Under the pieces are notes generated by a model, which was not told the origin of the DNA, searched no databases, and saw only the letters and a program-made list of their open reading frames with translations. A stretch of DNA of 64,000 nt, taken from Ancylostoma caninum. Lineage: Eukaryota; Nematoda; Chromadorea; Rhabditida; Ancylostomatidae. Made by a program: the position numbers and the translations under genes. The stretch is taken from NCBI GenBank assembly GCA_037903475.1, contig JBAJFG010000154.1, positions 1-64,000 of the forward strand, given 5' to 3'. Positions within the stretch are counted from its first letter, which is position 1, and every line of letters begins with the position of its first letter. Below are positions 1 to 13,390 of the stretch, one piece after another.

Positions 1-63
1 TTCTCTGCGCTCTGCCCACCTACAGCTGTACTTGCGAATTCGCCTCAGTCAGTGCACAGTCGC

Positions 64-3000
64 ATGAATGCCCGGCAGCAGGAGTATCGTTTGGTTAGTC
101 GATTTAGTTCTTAATCCATTTGATCTCTACCACATAGCTTTTGTACTATAGAAAAGCCCACCTCCAGTGGATCCATGGTGTCCTTTCTATTTTTAATCGT
201 TGTTTTTCAGAGTCTAGAGCTTCGCCAAGTGAACGACGCTGTCTCCTGCATTTTCCATTCACTGCTTACTCATAGGAGTGTTGCCAAGGTACGTATATAT
301 CCATCTAATTTCGCTTTCTGAAAAGCATCAGCTTTCCCTGCTCAAATTCTTCGCGTTTTTCTATGTTCATTCATCCATTGTCTGCCCTGATTTCAAGCTT
401 TATTTTACAAGCATTTCGTAACCAGTGTTTGCTCCTACTCACCTTTACGACCACTCAATTTTTTTTATCTGATATCAACGCACCTTTCTGTCTGCATTGC
501 GCAACCTTGTGTGTTCGACAAAAGGTTTTGTGCAAGGTTGTTCGAAGAGACAGCAGTGTCAGCACCCATCTTAACATTGACAACACGTCTCAGTTCTTGC
601 TTTTGCTCCCTTCGCGTATAGATTAGCGCTTCCCGGAAACTACCGATCAATAGCAGCATTTTGTCGTCGTTTGCAGCAATTGCACTTTAACTTGTCTTGC
701 AAATGCTGTGCGAATTCCGCCTCATGCGGCTCGCCTGCTGGAAAAAAAAATCGCGCTGTCCCCGCTGTGGAGAGCTGGATAAACAGCTGTCGTTTGTGAT
801 TCTTTCAATCTCCTAAGTGGAGTGGACGTAATTTCAAACTCTGTTTTTAGTTCCAATATAAGGGCGATTCGAACTACTCGCTGGGTTCTCTCGGTATTAA
901 GGAAGTCGAATGTGAGAACATCGACCTAACTTACGTGAGTTTTATTCGATAGCTTTTTCATCCTCATCTTCTTGCTCAAGTCTTCTAAACTTCTTGTTTA
1001 ACATCTTGCAGAAAGATGTGACGATGTTCCGCCGTTTCTGGTATATGCGTTATGCGAGCAATTAGAAAGCTCCCCTAGCCGCTTCCTTGGTAGAGACCAT
1101 GTGGATCGCGGAGAACACAGCGCGCCGCTCGCACTCCGACGTCAGCTGATCGCGCTAACAAACGATCGTTGGCAGGCGGAGTCTCGTGAGTGGCACGTGA
1201 GTATCAGGCGAGGTCGTATGAACTTGCTAGGCGCGCCTTTGCCACACAAAAGTCGTGCCAGTGGGGGTTAAGTTGTAGCTCCGCCGAAAAAGGGATTGAA
1301 ATGCTGTCGAGTAGAATAGAGAAAGCATGAGCTTCTTTCAAAGCCTATTTAAGGATGTTGAACGAAGTAGAAGGTCGAGTGTTTGTAAACTGCCGGAAAT
1401 AAGCAAAATACTCATTTCTTACTTTTTTCATTGATATCGGCCTGCGCAGTGCAGTGGCAAAGGTGCCCTTGGCGCTTCAAGGTTTATAGTTCTGTCCCCG
1501 ACCTGGGTCAGTCGGGCCTTCTATTCCTGGGGTGGGTGGGAGGGCGGGGGATGGAAGCCTGGTACTACACATATTTGTTCGAAGGGTTAGCCGCTGACTT
1601 ATTTATCGGGTTTCCTCCGCGAAACATTGTACAGGGCGCAGCATGTAAAAAAATGCTTCAACGATCATGAATTGGAGTTTTTTGAATGTGTGACACATCC
1701 CAAAAATGGAGTGACTAACGCTGTCCGCTTCACCTTCTTATAGTGAGGAGTTTTTCACCCTTATCATCCCTTGGGAGAGGTGGGGTGTGGTATTGGCTCA
1801 CATTTGTATTACACACACAATGCGTACATGTATAGTACAACCATACAATGATGTATTATCCAAAACACGCATATTGGTATGACGTCCAGTGACAATGATT
1901 TCTTCTTTGAATCCAGCTGCGCACTGTTGTTGGAGTTGCTATAGATCAGATAAGAGTCGGTGTAGTTGCTGTTCATGGCGCACAGTTAGAGAGGGTGCGG
2001 GTCCTTAGTTACCCGTGATATCTGGCACGAAGAGAAGCGAGCACGCTTCCCAGTTACTGTTGACACTAAGACATCAATGCAATGGTCTAATCTTGGTAGT
2101 GATTGTCATGATAGAGTGATAAGATTGTTCTTGGCCATTTTTCTCATCTGTTCACTTTTTCACAAACTACAAAATCTTTCTAGGATTTTGTGTTCATTTG
2201 CGAAGTCCCAGTAATTTACAAATATGTGCAGCTACTTAATGAAATGAATTTACTAAACAGTTTTACTTCAAAAATGTTTTGAAGAACCTCTCTTACTTCT
2301 GACTGTTATCGATTATAGATCTTTTAAGACTTTATTTTCGCTGTTGAATCCTTGATTTCCCCAATTCTCATCAAATGGGAAGGACTCTAAATCCTCTGAG
2401 AGCACAAAGATAGTTCTGAGCGGAAGCATTTTTGATATGATCGGTCTGCAAAAAGCCTCGCTGCACCTAACATCTCGGCTATCTAAGTGCCGCCTTCCAG
2501 TTAGAGAGCGTTTGAAAAGACAGTGGCATTGTATGCGTAATGTGGCGCATTCCCTGTACTATTTCTGATTCCTTTGGCATTATTCCATGGGCACACCGAT
2601 GAAGCTTTTAAAGAAAAATCCGTAAAACTTCTAGCTCCATGTGGGTGCTTCACGATTGCGGTCAATTTCGGTATAAACGATACTTCTTCGCAAAAGCCGT
2701 GTCATTAATAATGGAGGGTTTTTCTTAAGTGATGAGTTAGTAAAGATCATAGGGGTAACTTGATGATTTGTTAAGAAATGCAGTGTCTATTTCGAAATCA
2801 TGGCTAAAACGCTGAGTAACTTTCCTACACAGCGCCTAATTAGAAGATTTGGGATGTTTTGGTACTTTGCATGGACTATTGTTATTTCTCCTAATGTTGC
2901 TTACGAAGCGGCAATTATTTTTTCATGAAGCTTCAGCAGTAGGTAATATATTGTATCTAAGTCGGGAACTAACTAATTGTAAGACCCATCTTTTTTCTTT

Positions 3001-5425
3001 ATGTTTGATTTTTTTTCAGGTGAAGATCAACAGCGATGAGTTGTCTTATCAGCTCGAGAAGGAAATCCAACCGTTTCTTGTCGAGCTTGACAACACTGTG
3101 AAGGCTGCTGCTCCACGTCGGCACACTCCATTGAGCAGCCCAACCCTAGCTGAATCAGCAAGTGAGCAATCTTCTTGTCCATTCTGAGCCACATAATTCG
3201 ATTTTATTCTCTAATCGAAACTGAATGTCACATCTTTTGTTTCTTTGTTTTAGCGTGCATTTTTAATGTTGCATTGTCTTCACGTGATCGTGTCACCACA
3301 GAAAATAACGGATGGAAACATGCAAACATCCGTTCACAAAAAAAATTGATTGACGGTGTATTCTCCCGGTCATCATTGAGTGTTGGATGCTGGTTATTTT
3401 TAGAGCGCTGTGTTAAAGTAAGCAAATTACATACGTTTTCCGACTCAGATTACCTAGTGGTAAACGTCACAGTCCCAAAATCCACTAGTTCTGTCATTAT
3501 TGATGAAAGTGAAGAGTTCTGTTGCAATTTAAATGCTATATGTTTGTGAACAAAATAGAGAAGGGGTTGTGTCCAAGTCTCATTGAAACTTGCGAAAGAA
3601 GGACCTGTTTCCAACACGTTAATCCTAAACATTTGCAGCGTTGGAAGAGGATAGAACATTTTTTTAGAGCAGATAACTGTGCAGAATGGGATTATTTCGA
3701 CTCTCTGAAATGATTTGAGAGGTTGCAAAGCTGTGAATTGTAGAAAAATGTTACAGTTGAACAATGCTAGACAAATGCATATTAAAGCAATTTCATCAAG
3801 CACTACCACCGTTTTGTATTCATTTCTTTCTTTTACTTTTGACACTCTCCAATTCATTGCGGTGGAAATGTTCGCTGTACGTTCATAAACTGCTTTGCGG
3901 CTGTACGTATTTCAATAACGCTTTACTCCGAAAACTGGGCAAGCCTTGTTTCTGTTTCAGTACCGCTTCTTGGCGCACAAATCAGCTTGGAATTTTTCCA
4001 ACGTCGACCCCGACCCTGGCCTTTACCAGTCGAAGCAGTGGCGTGGGAACGATGGATTCTATTCCTCGACATTTTCAAGGCTAACTCGTACGGTATGGTC
4101 ATTGTTTTTTTTTTCCTGATTCAACTTCTCAGGTATGGTTCATGGCTCGACTCTGAAATGCTGGTAGCACGTTATTTGCTTCTATAAAAATTAGTGAATA
4201 GTAGAAGCATTACTGAGTTTCTCTCAACTAACTTTGGAATTAGGATCTCTTTGCTATTGAGACGCTAGATTCCACGTGGCTAATATGAAGAGGGCTCATC
4301 TCATTTGAGAATTTCGCGAGGTACTTTTTGGCGCTGGGGCAGGATGGCTTGTGAGGGTTAGTTTGCACTGAAGCAAGGTTTGAAAAATAAAGCAAGCTTC
4401 CGTACCCATTCGTTCATGGGGATGGATTGTCTTGTGGGATGGAGTTTCATGGAATTTCGGCTTCTCATTATTATGCTTTCTGCATCTACTTTTTGTCGAT
4501 GATCGCTAGCACCAAACGGTCCATTATACTCGAACACCAGACTTTTTCCTTATTTTTTCCTCGGAGTTGAAATTTCCCGGCCGAGCATTAGTCGCAACTG
4601 CCATGGGGAACTTAAGAGTTTGAATTGAAGTCGCAGCGTTGTGTTAACATCGCAACTTCGGGTATTTTTCATGTGTTTTCGGATTGCTGTATCGGTGCAG
4701 CAAATCTCACATAGGTAATCCTAGTTATTTCTAGTAGTATTCGTTAAAAATGTGACGAACTTCCTTTAGTGTATCTAGTTAGGGAGATTTTGCGGCTTTT
4801 TTTTATTTAGCTAAGGAATTCATCCAGTTTTACCTAACAATTTACGCGCTTCTCTCTCAAAAATAACCTAGTGATGAAGTGTCGAACAGTCTGTACTCCG
4901 GACTATCTAACAGTTGCTATTACGTAGCTATTTCCCAAATGAAATCCGGCATTTTCAGATGATCTTGCACGGATGCGAGTCTCTGTTGCCGAAAGTGTGG
5001 GAGAGATTGTGCTGCAAGTGTGCAGCTCCATAAACAGGCATCAGTATCTTCCAAAAATGCCCACCAAGACGGAACTTTCCAATGTGTTCGATTCAAACCT
5101 GCCGGACTGTCAGCCTTACCTCTTCAAAGTGTGTCGCGCTCCAATTCGACCAGGTATGTTGCTGCGTAGTAGTTTCAACTTCTATTTCATATGTGGCGAA
5201 TTTCATCAATGCTCAAGAATTTATTGAGAACGATATTTATTGTAGAAAGGCAGTTCATTTCTTAATCCCTTCGTAGCTAACGTCTAATTCTCAGGAAGCT
5301 TTTCTTCTTCTTACATAATTACGCTTACGACGGTCGTTAACTGTTGATTCTACTTTGCAGAAAGCGCTCCACCGACGGGGTTTACAGGCATGCGAAGGTA
5401 TATTCGGGACCTAATGATCAACTGA
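64..5425 (+). CDS. epg-9: ATG101/EPG-9 autophagy protein, complete, seven exons
   Basis: Exons are 64-93, 211-288, 851-934, 3020-3161, 3961-4092, 4959-5153 and 5361-5425. All introns are GT-AG and all phases agree, giving 241 aa. The first 70 or so residues align without gaps to human ATG101 (MNCRSEV.. against MNARQQE.., LLHRSTGKFHYK against LLTHRSVAKFQYK). The motifs NRHQYLPKMP, NVFD and a C-terminal MRRYIRDLMIN match the human NRHEYLPKMP, NVFD and MRRLIKDTLAL, which also fixes the start and stop. ATG101 is a HORMA-fold subunit that binds ATG13 in the ULK1/UNC-51 initiation complex; the C. elegans orthologue is EPG-9. The protein is about 23 residues longer than human, with extra Ala/Pro/Ser-rich sequence at the end of exon 4 (about residues 93-111). 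The WPF of the human WF finger reads WPL here (about residue 131). Intron 3 is 2.1 kb. Identification is secure. Confidence 0.95.
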
Positions 5426-6979
5426 CGCTTTGCTCACTTTCTTTGAGAACATTCGCATATCGTACGCGTCCCCTTCTCGAGATTATTCGCACCATTGTTA
5501 TTTCGCAAAGGTTAACATTTATGTGTATCAAGCTCCTGCTCCCGGTTAAGGACCTTGTCTTTCCGCTTTTGCGGGTCTAAGCATTGTGAAAACTTCATTC
5601 ATCTAGTTTTAGCATCATGTATCATAGTGCTTTGAAACACGTCGAAGAAGACACAGTCGGGGTGGTCTCTGTTTTAGCCAGATTTGTATATTTGAGGAAA
5701 ATTATTATTTCCTATTCCTTTATTTTCTATTCATTTCCGTATTTCCATGATGTTTTTAGGGTCGATTCCAAATTTTTCTTTTAGTGCCTCGTCCTTTGTT
5801 GTTGTAGTATAGCTGTTTTTCTAATTTCATGGTATATTGATGGTTCATCAAAACTGCTTTCCATTTGCCTCTCTTCATTCTTTTTTCTTGTAAATATATG
5901 TCCATATGTCTCGGTTGTTGATGTGCAAATCTCAGTGTCCATAAATTGCTACAGTAACCTTGTTGGGGTTTTTCATATGCTGTTTTACAGGCAGATGATG
6001 TTTCTTCCCACTTTTTGATTGGTTTACTGCAGTAACAACAAACATATTGCTTTTTCAACTAGATAGTTTCATCGCTGTAGTGGGGATTGTAAGAGCAGGT
6101 ATCTTTATTCAGCGATGTGGATACTGCTGGCAGGGCAGTTCTACACGGTCATTTCCATTTGGATGCAATTAGTTCCCTTTATCCCGACGTTTAACTCGTT
6201 CCTTTTTGATATACAAGCTATCTCTTAACACTATCTTTTTTGTCAGTCTGCTAAGGTTATTTGCGATAGGTGAGTCTTTCTACAGCACAGTACAGCATCT
6301 TTTCGAAGTCGTTTTATTTTTCTCACGTGTGGACGCTTATCGGGAGCGACTATTGTTCCTTCGATAGATTTTTTTGGTAATTTACTGGAACAGATAGCGA
6401 TGATTTCTGATGCTCTCCTGGTTGTGTAACACACCAAGACACTGCATCCGCAGCGCTTTGTTGTCCCTTGTTCCTTATTCACATGCTGATTGCTTGCGAG
6501 GAAATCTGAGGAACGTTATTAGATTTGCGAGATATTTGAGGACTATGTGGTGGGATAACTATAACAGCGCACACGGACAAGTGGATAATCTTTCTTGTCT
6601 TATGAGGTGATTTGCACTCCAGTGTTGTGTCAGCATCACGGAAACGAATGAACAAAGAGTTTTCATCGTTTGCGCTGCCGCTTTACCTTTCAAACAGCGG
6701 TTTCGGTAGCTGTGGCCGTGACGACAGTGATAGTGCTGTTTACCCTGGAAACCCCGTATATATACGGAGCAGACATTACTGAAAAAGCACAGATTGTTTG
6801 TGGTATTGGCTTTAGGCGAAGTTTAAACGAGGGCAATACAGCGTTCGATGGGATATCACACTTGATGATTCTCGGAAACAAAAGTTTCTTGATATGGGGT
6901 TCTGCTCTAATGTTGTAGAAGGGACGTCAATCGTGATCTCCTCCTCACATATGACAGAACGCAATGCCTATACTTACTG
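5426..6979. other. gene-free stretch downstream of epg-9
   Basis: No exon chain, tRNA or repeat could be supported here. A 100-codon antisense frame at 5756-6058 has a CCYC motif but no splice context or recognisable domain. A 14-bp perfect palindrome lies near 6755-6768. Confidence 0.5.
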
Positions 6980-7206
6980 ATGTACCAGTTACGGAATAAC
7001 TACATTATGTTAAACTTAGTTTACTCCCTTGATTCGCTATAAAATAATTGTTTGTGTGCACCGTTGTTGCCGGTGAATGCTCACTTACTGGTGATCCTTT
7101 TTTTTCGTTTTGAATGAAAATTTTACTATTTTATGGCGACTCAAGGAAAAACTGTACGATCAGTAAATCACGTTTAGTATATTGTAGTTATTCCGTGGCT
7201 GGCACG
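6980..7206. mobile_element. short TIR element (MITE-like), about 227 bp
   Basis: The left end (TACCAGTTACGGAATAACTA...) is the approximate reverse complement of the right end (GCCAGCCACGGAATAACTA... on the minus strand), over about 40 bp with a few mismatches. There is no coding capacity. The arrangement suggests a non-autonomous DNA transposon. The superfamily and the target duplication are not clear. Confidence 0.6.
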
Positions 7207-7683
7207 TCAGTAAAGACAGGTGTTTTCTTCTAACGTTTTAAATCTGATCTCAACAACATAGGTGAAATAAAAGAAAAGGATGCAAAACGGATGCTCATGA
7301 CGGGGTTCAAACCGTTGGCCTAAGAGTCCAGTATCTTGCACGCTTGGCCACCTCGTCGACGACGAAAGGGTGCTGCGACGCGTATAGTGGTGTGGTCTGA
7401 TTTCTGTTCTTTGGAACCAAGGGTATTAAAGAAATGTATACTGTATAGTCCATTTCAAAAGCGACGATAGTTGAGTATTTGTGCCTATGATCTGCATTTC
7501 TCGCATATCTCTCCGAAAGCGGCACTATTTCTCGCGTTCTCTCTTTCTCTAATATTTCCACAACTATTTTCCCCGTTGAAATACACTATAACAAATTCTC
7601 AAACAAGGATTTAAGCCAGATAGGTTTCATTCCGATCTGCGAGCCTGGCCTTTTGCACCTCCCTTGTTAGTATCTGTATATAT

Positions 7684-7910
7684 AAAGTTATTCATGCTTG
7701 CGGCGCGTCAAAGTTTACGCGCCGATACACAGTGCAAAGGAGGGAGGTAGAAAAGAAATCCTGGCAGGTCAGCGCTGTTCCTAGTTTTGCCGTTGCCACT
7801 GCCGCGCGAACAAACCGCGTTTCCACTTTCGCCGTTTTGGGTTGGCGCGAAAACTTTGTGAAGTTTGGAGAGTCGCGTAAACTTTGACGTGCCGCAAGCA
7901 TGAATAACTT
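7684..7910. mobile_element. short TIR element (MITE-like) with about 37-bp near-perfect TIRs
   Basis: The left end AAAGTTATTCATGCTTGCGG and the following GCGTCAAAGTTTACGCG recur as an inverted copy at about 7873-7910, with one mismatch in the terminal 35 bp or so. The interior is more GC-rich than the flanks and non-coding. It is a non-autonomous element, different in sequence from its neighbour at 6980-7206. Confidence 0.7.
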
Positions 7911-8395
7911 TTATTACTTATCACAGGAAGTTCATGGATTTTGTGGTGGAGATAAATTCAGATACTTACCTTGGCTAGGACAGAATAGTGGCTGACTACC
8001 TTCTAATCATCATAAGAAACGTTTAGTATCGAGTAATTACTGGAATACATTACTTCAAATCTTGAACAAATACATGTACAAGTATTCGCTTTTGGTGAAG
8101 ATTTCCCTCCTCTCTTTTGCTTGTTATCCGTGTGGAGTCGCTATAAGTCTATGACTTCCTGAGTTAGTGTTCGCTTCTCTAACTGGGTAGCATGATTGCA
8201 AACCGAACAACGTAATAAGTCTAGTTGAAGCTCTAGCTGCATCTTCTCCCAATTCCTGTTCAGGCTTCCCACCTTATAGCAGCAATTGACGGAGAATAGC
8301 GGCAGTTGAAGGAGAGTGGCAGCAACTGGGAGGACATGCTGCTAGGTTTCTATTCTGTATACGTACGCCGCTGTTGAGGCTGCGTTCCTAACCTT

Positions 8396-9450
8396 TTAGG
8401 TTGTTGCGAATATAATTGCCGTTTTGAGGCATGCTCATTTGAACTTTTCTCTTTTGCCCAATTTAAGCAACTTTAACCCAACTTATGTAACTCTCTGATA
8501 GGGCTTTTCTTAATCTTTCGAATGATGTTTCAACATTTTGGCCAGATCGTTAATGAAGATTTTTGTGAAGTCGCGAACAAATGATGAGCCGACGCGATTT
8601 TCGGCTAATTATGGTTGATGACTTCAAACACGATCACTCTCTGTCGGATGTATTCGCTATTTTTGCGTTTGTTTTGGTTTGGAATCGCCTTCCCAATGGG
8701 CAGCGGGCTATTCGATCGCAAATTTTTGTTCCGTCGAATTTGGTCTCCAAAGCAACCCATGGTCGGAACTTCTGACATTCCGTGACGATCAAGCGTCGAG
8801 GACAGTCGTGGAACCTAAATCGGATTCTACCATTTGGACGTTGAGGGCAGGGATGAGGGCTCCTTATACCACAGTTTCGAAACATACAATCGACCTGGCA
8901 AGAAAGGTGCGGAAATGAACACCCCACGATCTGACAGATGACCAGCATCTCTCCCGCCGTGACATATTTTCTTACTGAATTTTTCGACGCAAAAACTACC
9001 CATTTTTAGGCCGCATAATAGCCATAGATGGAGCTACATTCCTGTTCGATAAGGGAAAGCATGAATTTGTACCGGTACCTCCTCCAGGATAATGTTAAGC
9101 CTCACATTCCAAAACTCATACGGCAAAACTGATGCAGCAAGGCATTTAGGTCCTCACCCATTGACCTTAGTCCTCAGACCATTACCCTACTGGATATTCT
9201 TTTTCCGAGCTCCAGATGCAAGCGGCAGCAGCAGGCTGCCGATCTGGAGCATGCTGAAATCACCTTCCAAAAGTTTTTGAAACCTTGTGATCTCATTTTT
9301 TGTTATATAGGCGTGCAATCTATGTTACATTATCAGGGAGGATTTACCGAATTGAATGAATGCTAAATTGATGAAAAAAAGTGTTTGACCCGAGTCACAG
9401 CACTTTGAACTGAGAGGTCCATTTCGGCAATTAATTTCGCAACAAACTGA
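8396..9450 (+). mobile_element. degenerate mariner transposon, Hsmar1/bandit type
   Basis: The ends are TTAGGTTGTTGCGAATATAA at 8396 and, inverted, TCAGTTTGTTGCGAAATTAA at 9450. These resemble the TTAGGTTGGTGCAAAAGTAA ends of the Hsmar1/cecropia group, to which the hookworm element bandit belongs. Around 9078-9120 a broken frame reads LLQDNVKPHIPKLIR, a decayed form of the LLQDNARPHTSKLTR found in the copy at 53.1 kb. Further on, DLEHAEITFQKFLK matches DLEHVEIAFQEFLK of that copy. Stops and frameshifts throughout make it a dead relic. Confidence 0.75.
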
Positions 9451-12400
9451 TACATTTATGAGACTTGTAGAAATGCGACAATCATCCTGACCCGAAACTA
9501 AATTCTGGTCCTTCCAAACAAGTTCAGCCCTCAAGGTTGATTCTACCAAGAGGTTGTGCTTACTATGTCTCTACCTGGTGGAACCAATCTATTATAGATC
9601 TAAGCATTTTCCTGTAGGTTTACATAAATTTGAGTAAGTAATGATTTGAGTTCTTCTTCTTCATTCCAACCTTTAACAGAATAAATCGCGAAGGCCATTC
9701 GACCCTGTTGGACAAGCAGAATTCTTGCGTTTGACTTCTTCAACATTGATCTAAATTATGGTAGATAGTTCTTCTTTTGAACTGTCTAAATCGCATCGGT
9801 TTTTAACCAATTGACGATAGCGCGAGTCACCAATGAGCAGCGTCTTCTTGCATGCCACACTTTGCCACCTCGTTGAACCTCAATAGACTAATCGATTTCC
9901 TCTGACAATCAAATATTGCTTGTGAATCTGAGCGATTCTAAAATTTCATGTAACAAATCTTATAAAATCCTCCTATAGAATTCTCGAGCCGCAGAACCTG
10001 CTAGTGTTTGAAAACAAGCAAAAAAGGGCTTGTTCGTGAATGGGTAAATGTCGTATGTCTAGCCACGTGTTACACCAAGAAGTGCGATGAAAGCGCGTGC
10101 TGTTTGCCACGAACTTTGAAGCACGTGGTGTGATCATGGCCCTACATCGATTGGGAGCCCTCGTGGGAGGTAGCGCCTCAACGTCTATGATGGAGGCTGT
10201 AATGTAGGCAAATATTTTCGATAGCTTCTTTAGTTGTGCGTCAACACGAAAGCTAACACTGCTTGCAATTACTGACAATTAGACATGTGACAGTGGGGGA
10301 GTGCAGGGATCCTTACTCTGTACATACACTTGTTCTCAAAAAGAAGTGAGCATGCTGACCTGAACAGACCAAATAGAACTCTGATGATTTCGAGTAGAGG
10401 TCCCAGTAACTATCAAAAAGATTTGTTGAAGACTTACCAGGCTTACTACTTACCACAACCGTAACGCTCAAACAGTGAAATTGGTTAAAAAAAAACGTAA
10501 AAACCGCGACTCTAGTTTTCTCAGAGAGCTATGGCGAATGAGCTCAAAGAGATATCTCAATCTTTGAGGCGACAATTAGGGCATCCGCATACTTAGGAGA
10601 TATTATCCTCAATTTCCCCTATGCGCAAGTACTTAACCACTTCTGCTTTTCCAGACAGATCATATTTGTATCAACTGCTTTTCTACAGAAGATGTGCTTA
10701 ACTTGTGGAATTTGTCTAACTTTTCTCCTGCATGTTCTTTTCCTCTTCATGGAAGTCATCATACTTTTCTCTGTTATTTCCTTTTTCTCTTCATTCTTCA
10801 CCATCTTACAAAAATGCTCCTTTCAGTGAATTGCCTATAGTGTTATCAGTGAAGTTTCCGCTTGTATCTTTCTGATCACGTCACGAAGCGGCAATAAGGG
10901 CATTCACAAGTACAAAACTCTTAAAAACTGGGCATCTGTCGAATAAGTTAATGTCGGGTTGATATGGTTGTGATGACTGGAAGAGAAGAGGTAAAAATTT
11001 CAAGTACAGAATTTCAATACTTTTACTTCAGAAAAGAGGATTAAGCCGGGTCAAGTGTGTTGCGATAGATTATCAAACGGGAGGGCGGTTTGGGAAAGCG
11101 GAGGTCGCACCCGAGAGGTAGGGCGTCGAAAGGAGGTTGATATGGCGAGGGTAAAAATTTGTTTGCAGAAGGATGTGGGAGAGGGTCGTACTTCTTTCCG
11201 TCTGAGAGGTGAGGGGGGGGGGGGTCGTATAGGGACTGACTCCTCATCATCACCGCGGTTGACACTGACTGTAACTGAACTTAGATATGGCTAGAAATGA
11301 GCAAGTGTTAGCTGATTTCATGTTGCCTTTCTGACCGTTATCCAGGATTTCATGCTGTCAGTGATCCATGGCTTCTGTTTCAAAGAACGATCCAGATAAG
11401 GTAAAGGACTAAGGTACCTAAATTTGCTGCCGTTTGCTGCTGTCTTTTTGTGCAACTTGAAACGAGCTATTTTATCCTGCGTCTACTTTTGCTCCGGACA
11501 GTCCTGACTATTATCACTTGAGCACCATTTCAGCTACACTTTTCCAAAATGCTTTCACTAAAATTAATTGTTCCGATTACATCTACTCTCCACCAGACCC
11601 CACTAGCGTATTCTAAAAGTTTTTATCACTGTAATCTTAATATTGGCTTACTGTTTCATGTGGATATTACTGGATTACCTATTGAGGGAAATCTACTTCG
11701 CAGTTTTCTCCAGCGAAGCAGGCTGCAGTGCAATGGTTAGCACTAGGTGTGCTTGACTGCTGAGACAACTGTGCTCCAGTGCACGAATATTTGTCACAAA
11801 TCTCAGGGAACCATTTTTAAACGATAACTTATTATAAACAACCCTGATCCAAATATTTACGTGGAAAACCACGTAAACCAGCAAAATGTAAAGGAAGAAA
11901 TGTTGAAGCAATCTCGCAAAAAAATCTAAAAAAATTTATTGTTCGCTCCAGACATCCTTCTGCGTTTACTCTAAGACATTTTATATCTTTGCCTTCCTAC
12001 ATCTGTGCGTTTTCTGATGTCACTGTGAGGAAGATGAACAGTTTATATTGATTACTCTTCACGACTTCATTGTTCTTGTTGCCACTTGTAGATGCCACTC
12101 TGTATGTATGTAGCGTAGATTTTTGTACTGTGTGAGACGACCTTATCCATCATTCGTACTCTGTTATTCAGACTTCTCCGACTATTCATTCATCCGGTTG
12201 TCAGATAAAAAAACCTTTATCAGCTCATCTTTGGAATCCAAACAGCCTGCTAGTAATCGCTCTGAATGGTCACAACTTCATTTGATCAATGCACTGCTGT
12301 TTCTCCGCAGGTTAACTTATGCATTAGACAATTTCATTACCCTGCGACACCTGACAGGTCTCTGGTGCAGTTTTTGAAAGAAATGTTGCTTGCGTCGATG

Positions 12401-13123
12401 GTGTTGTGCAGGAGCACACTTCGGTTTATCTTTCACGAGAATGAATATTCCAGCCTAACCGACCTTTCTTTCGCTACTTTGATTCTCAGTTGTCTTGCTT
12501 GTTTTAATCTTTAATTAGCGTTTCTTTTTGATCCTGTCCATAAATGTTGCTTACCCAAGTTTTGCTACGCTTTCTATCCCGTTGTTCTAATCGCAAGTTT
12601 GTTTCTATTCTCGAGAGACAGCAGATTAACACAGATTTAATTAAAACCCGATGAAAGAACTGAAATTTCTATTCCGTTGGTTTCTTATAGTCTTAGTACA
12701 ATTTTTACACCTTTCTATAGAAGAAGGAGAAGAGTTGATAAGAATTGGGCACACACTACTCCAACATTTTTCTCCAACTGCCATCTTTGTACCCTTCGTA
12801 CCGGCTAGAGCCACTTGCAGAAGCAAGTCGCAAAATTTTTACTAAGACTTAATTTTATTGAATTAGGGGAATGCTGAGAGCCTCGAAAGTTTCCTGACAG
12901 TAACTGAATGCTTGTTAAAGGCACAAATCGGAAAAAAGCTGCAGTCAGAGCTCACGCTTTTTTTGCGATCCCGATGAGTCCTTTTTCCTCATAATTTTTC
13001 GGTCATGTTGGAAATTTAGAAAAATGAGTTTTGCATATAAATACAAGTATATCAAAATGCAGAATTATATCAAGAGTAGAAACAATTCTTCTTCTTGTTT
13101 CGATAAGGTTATATAGGGGGGGG
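9451..13123. other. gene-free stretch
   Basis: No supported exon chain. It contains a G-rich segment with a run of about twelve G at 11214-11225. A sequence at about 12750-12840 is recognisably similar to one at about 52830-52920, so it belongs to an unnamed dispersed repeat. Short open frames here lack splice or homology support. Confidence 0.4.
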
Positions 13124-13390
13124 CAGTGGCGGACGCAGAAAGTGGGCGGGAGGGGGGAGTGGGAAAAAAGTGGGGTCTCAGCCGCTTTGGGGACCCAGAT
13201 GGAAAATAAGATTGGTAAAAACATCAGTTATAGTAATAAATAAGTAGAAATTATATTAAAATTAATAACAAAAATAAAAAATTGAAAATAAACTAATACA
13301 AGATTTTTATTTGCATTGTAAAGTAATTTCGAAAACTTGGCGACCCATTCTCGGGAGGAGGCCCCCCCGCCCTCCCTACGTCCGCCACTG
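13124..13390 (+). mobile_element. TIR element (MITE) of the CAGTGGCGGACG family, copy 1
   Basis: It starts CAGTGGCGGACGCAGAAAGT and ends with the inverted CAGTGGCGGACGTAGGGAGG. It is about 267 bp, G-rich near both ends and AT-rich inside. A second copy on the opposite strand at about 54990-55265 shares the G-rich lead, the GGGGACCCAGAYGGAAAATAA block and the TTTCGAAAA block. It is non-coding. The flanks are runs of G, so the target duplication cannot be read. Confidence 0.75.

Noticed and set aside
2849..3857. Several open frames around epg-9 exon 4
   Set aside because: The 2849-3187 frame reads through the real exon 4, and the 3450-3857 frame is in the next intron without splice or homology support.
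5756..6058. 100-codon minus-strand frame with a CCYC motif
   Set aside because: No domain, repeats or splice sites; a single CxxC pair is not enough for a zinc-binding call.
7300..7380. tRNA-like sequence with an A-box-like TGGCCAAGCG and a B-box-like GGTTTGAACC on the minus strand
   Set aside because: The T stem is one pair short and the acceptor arms do not pair, so at best it is a decayed tRNA-derived repeat.
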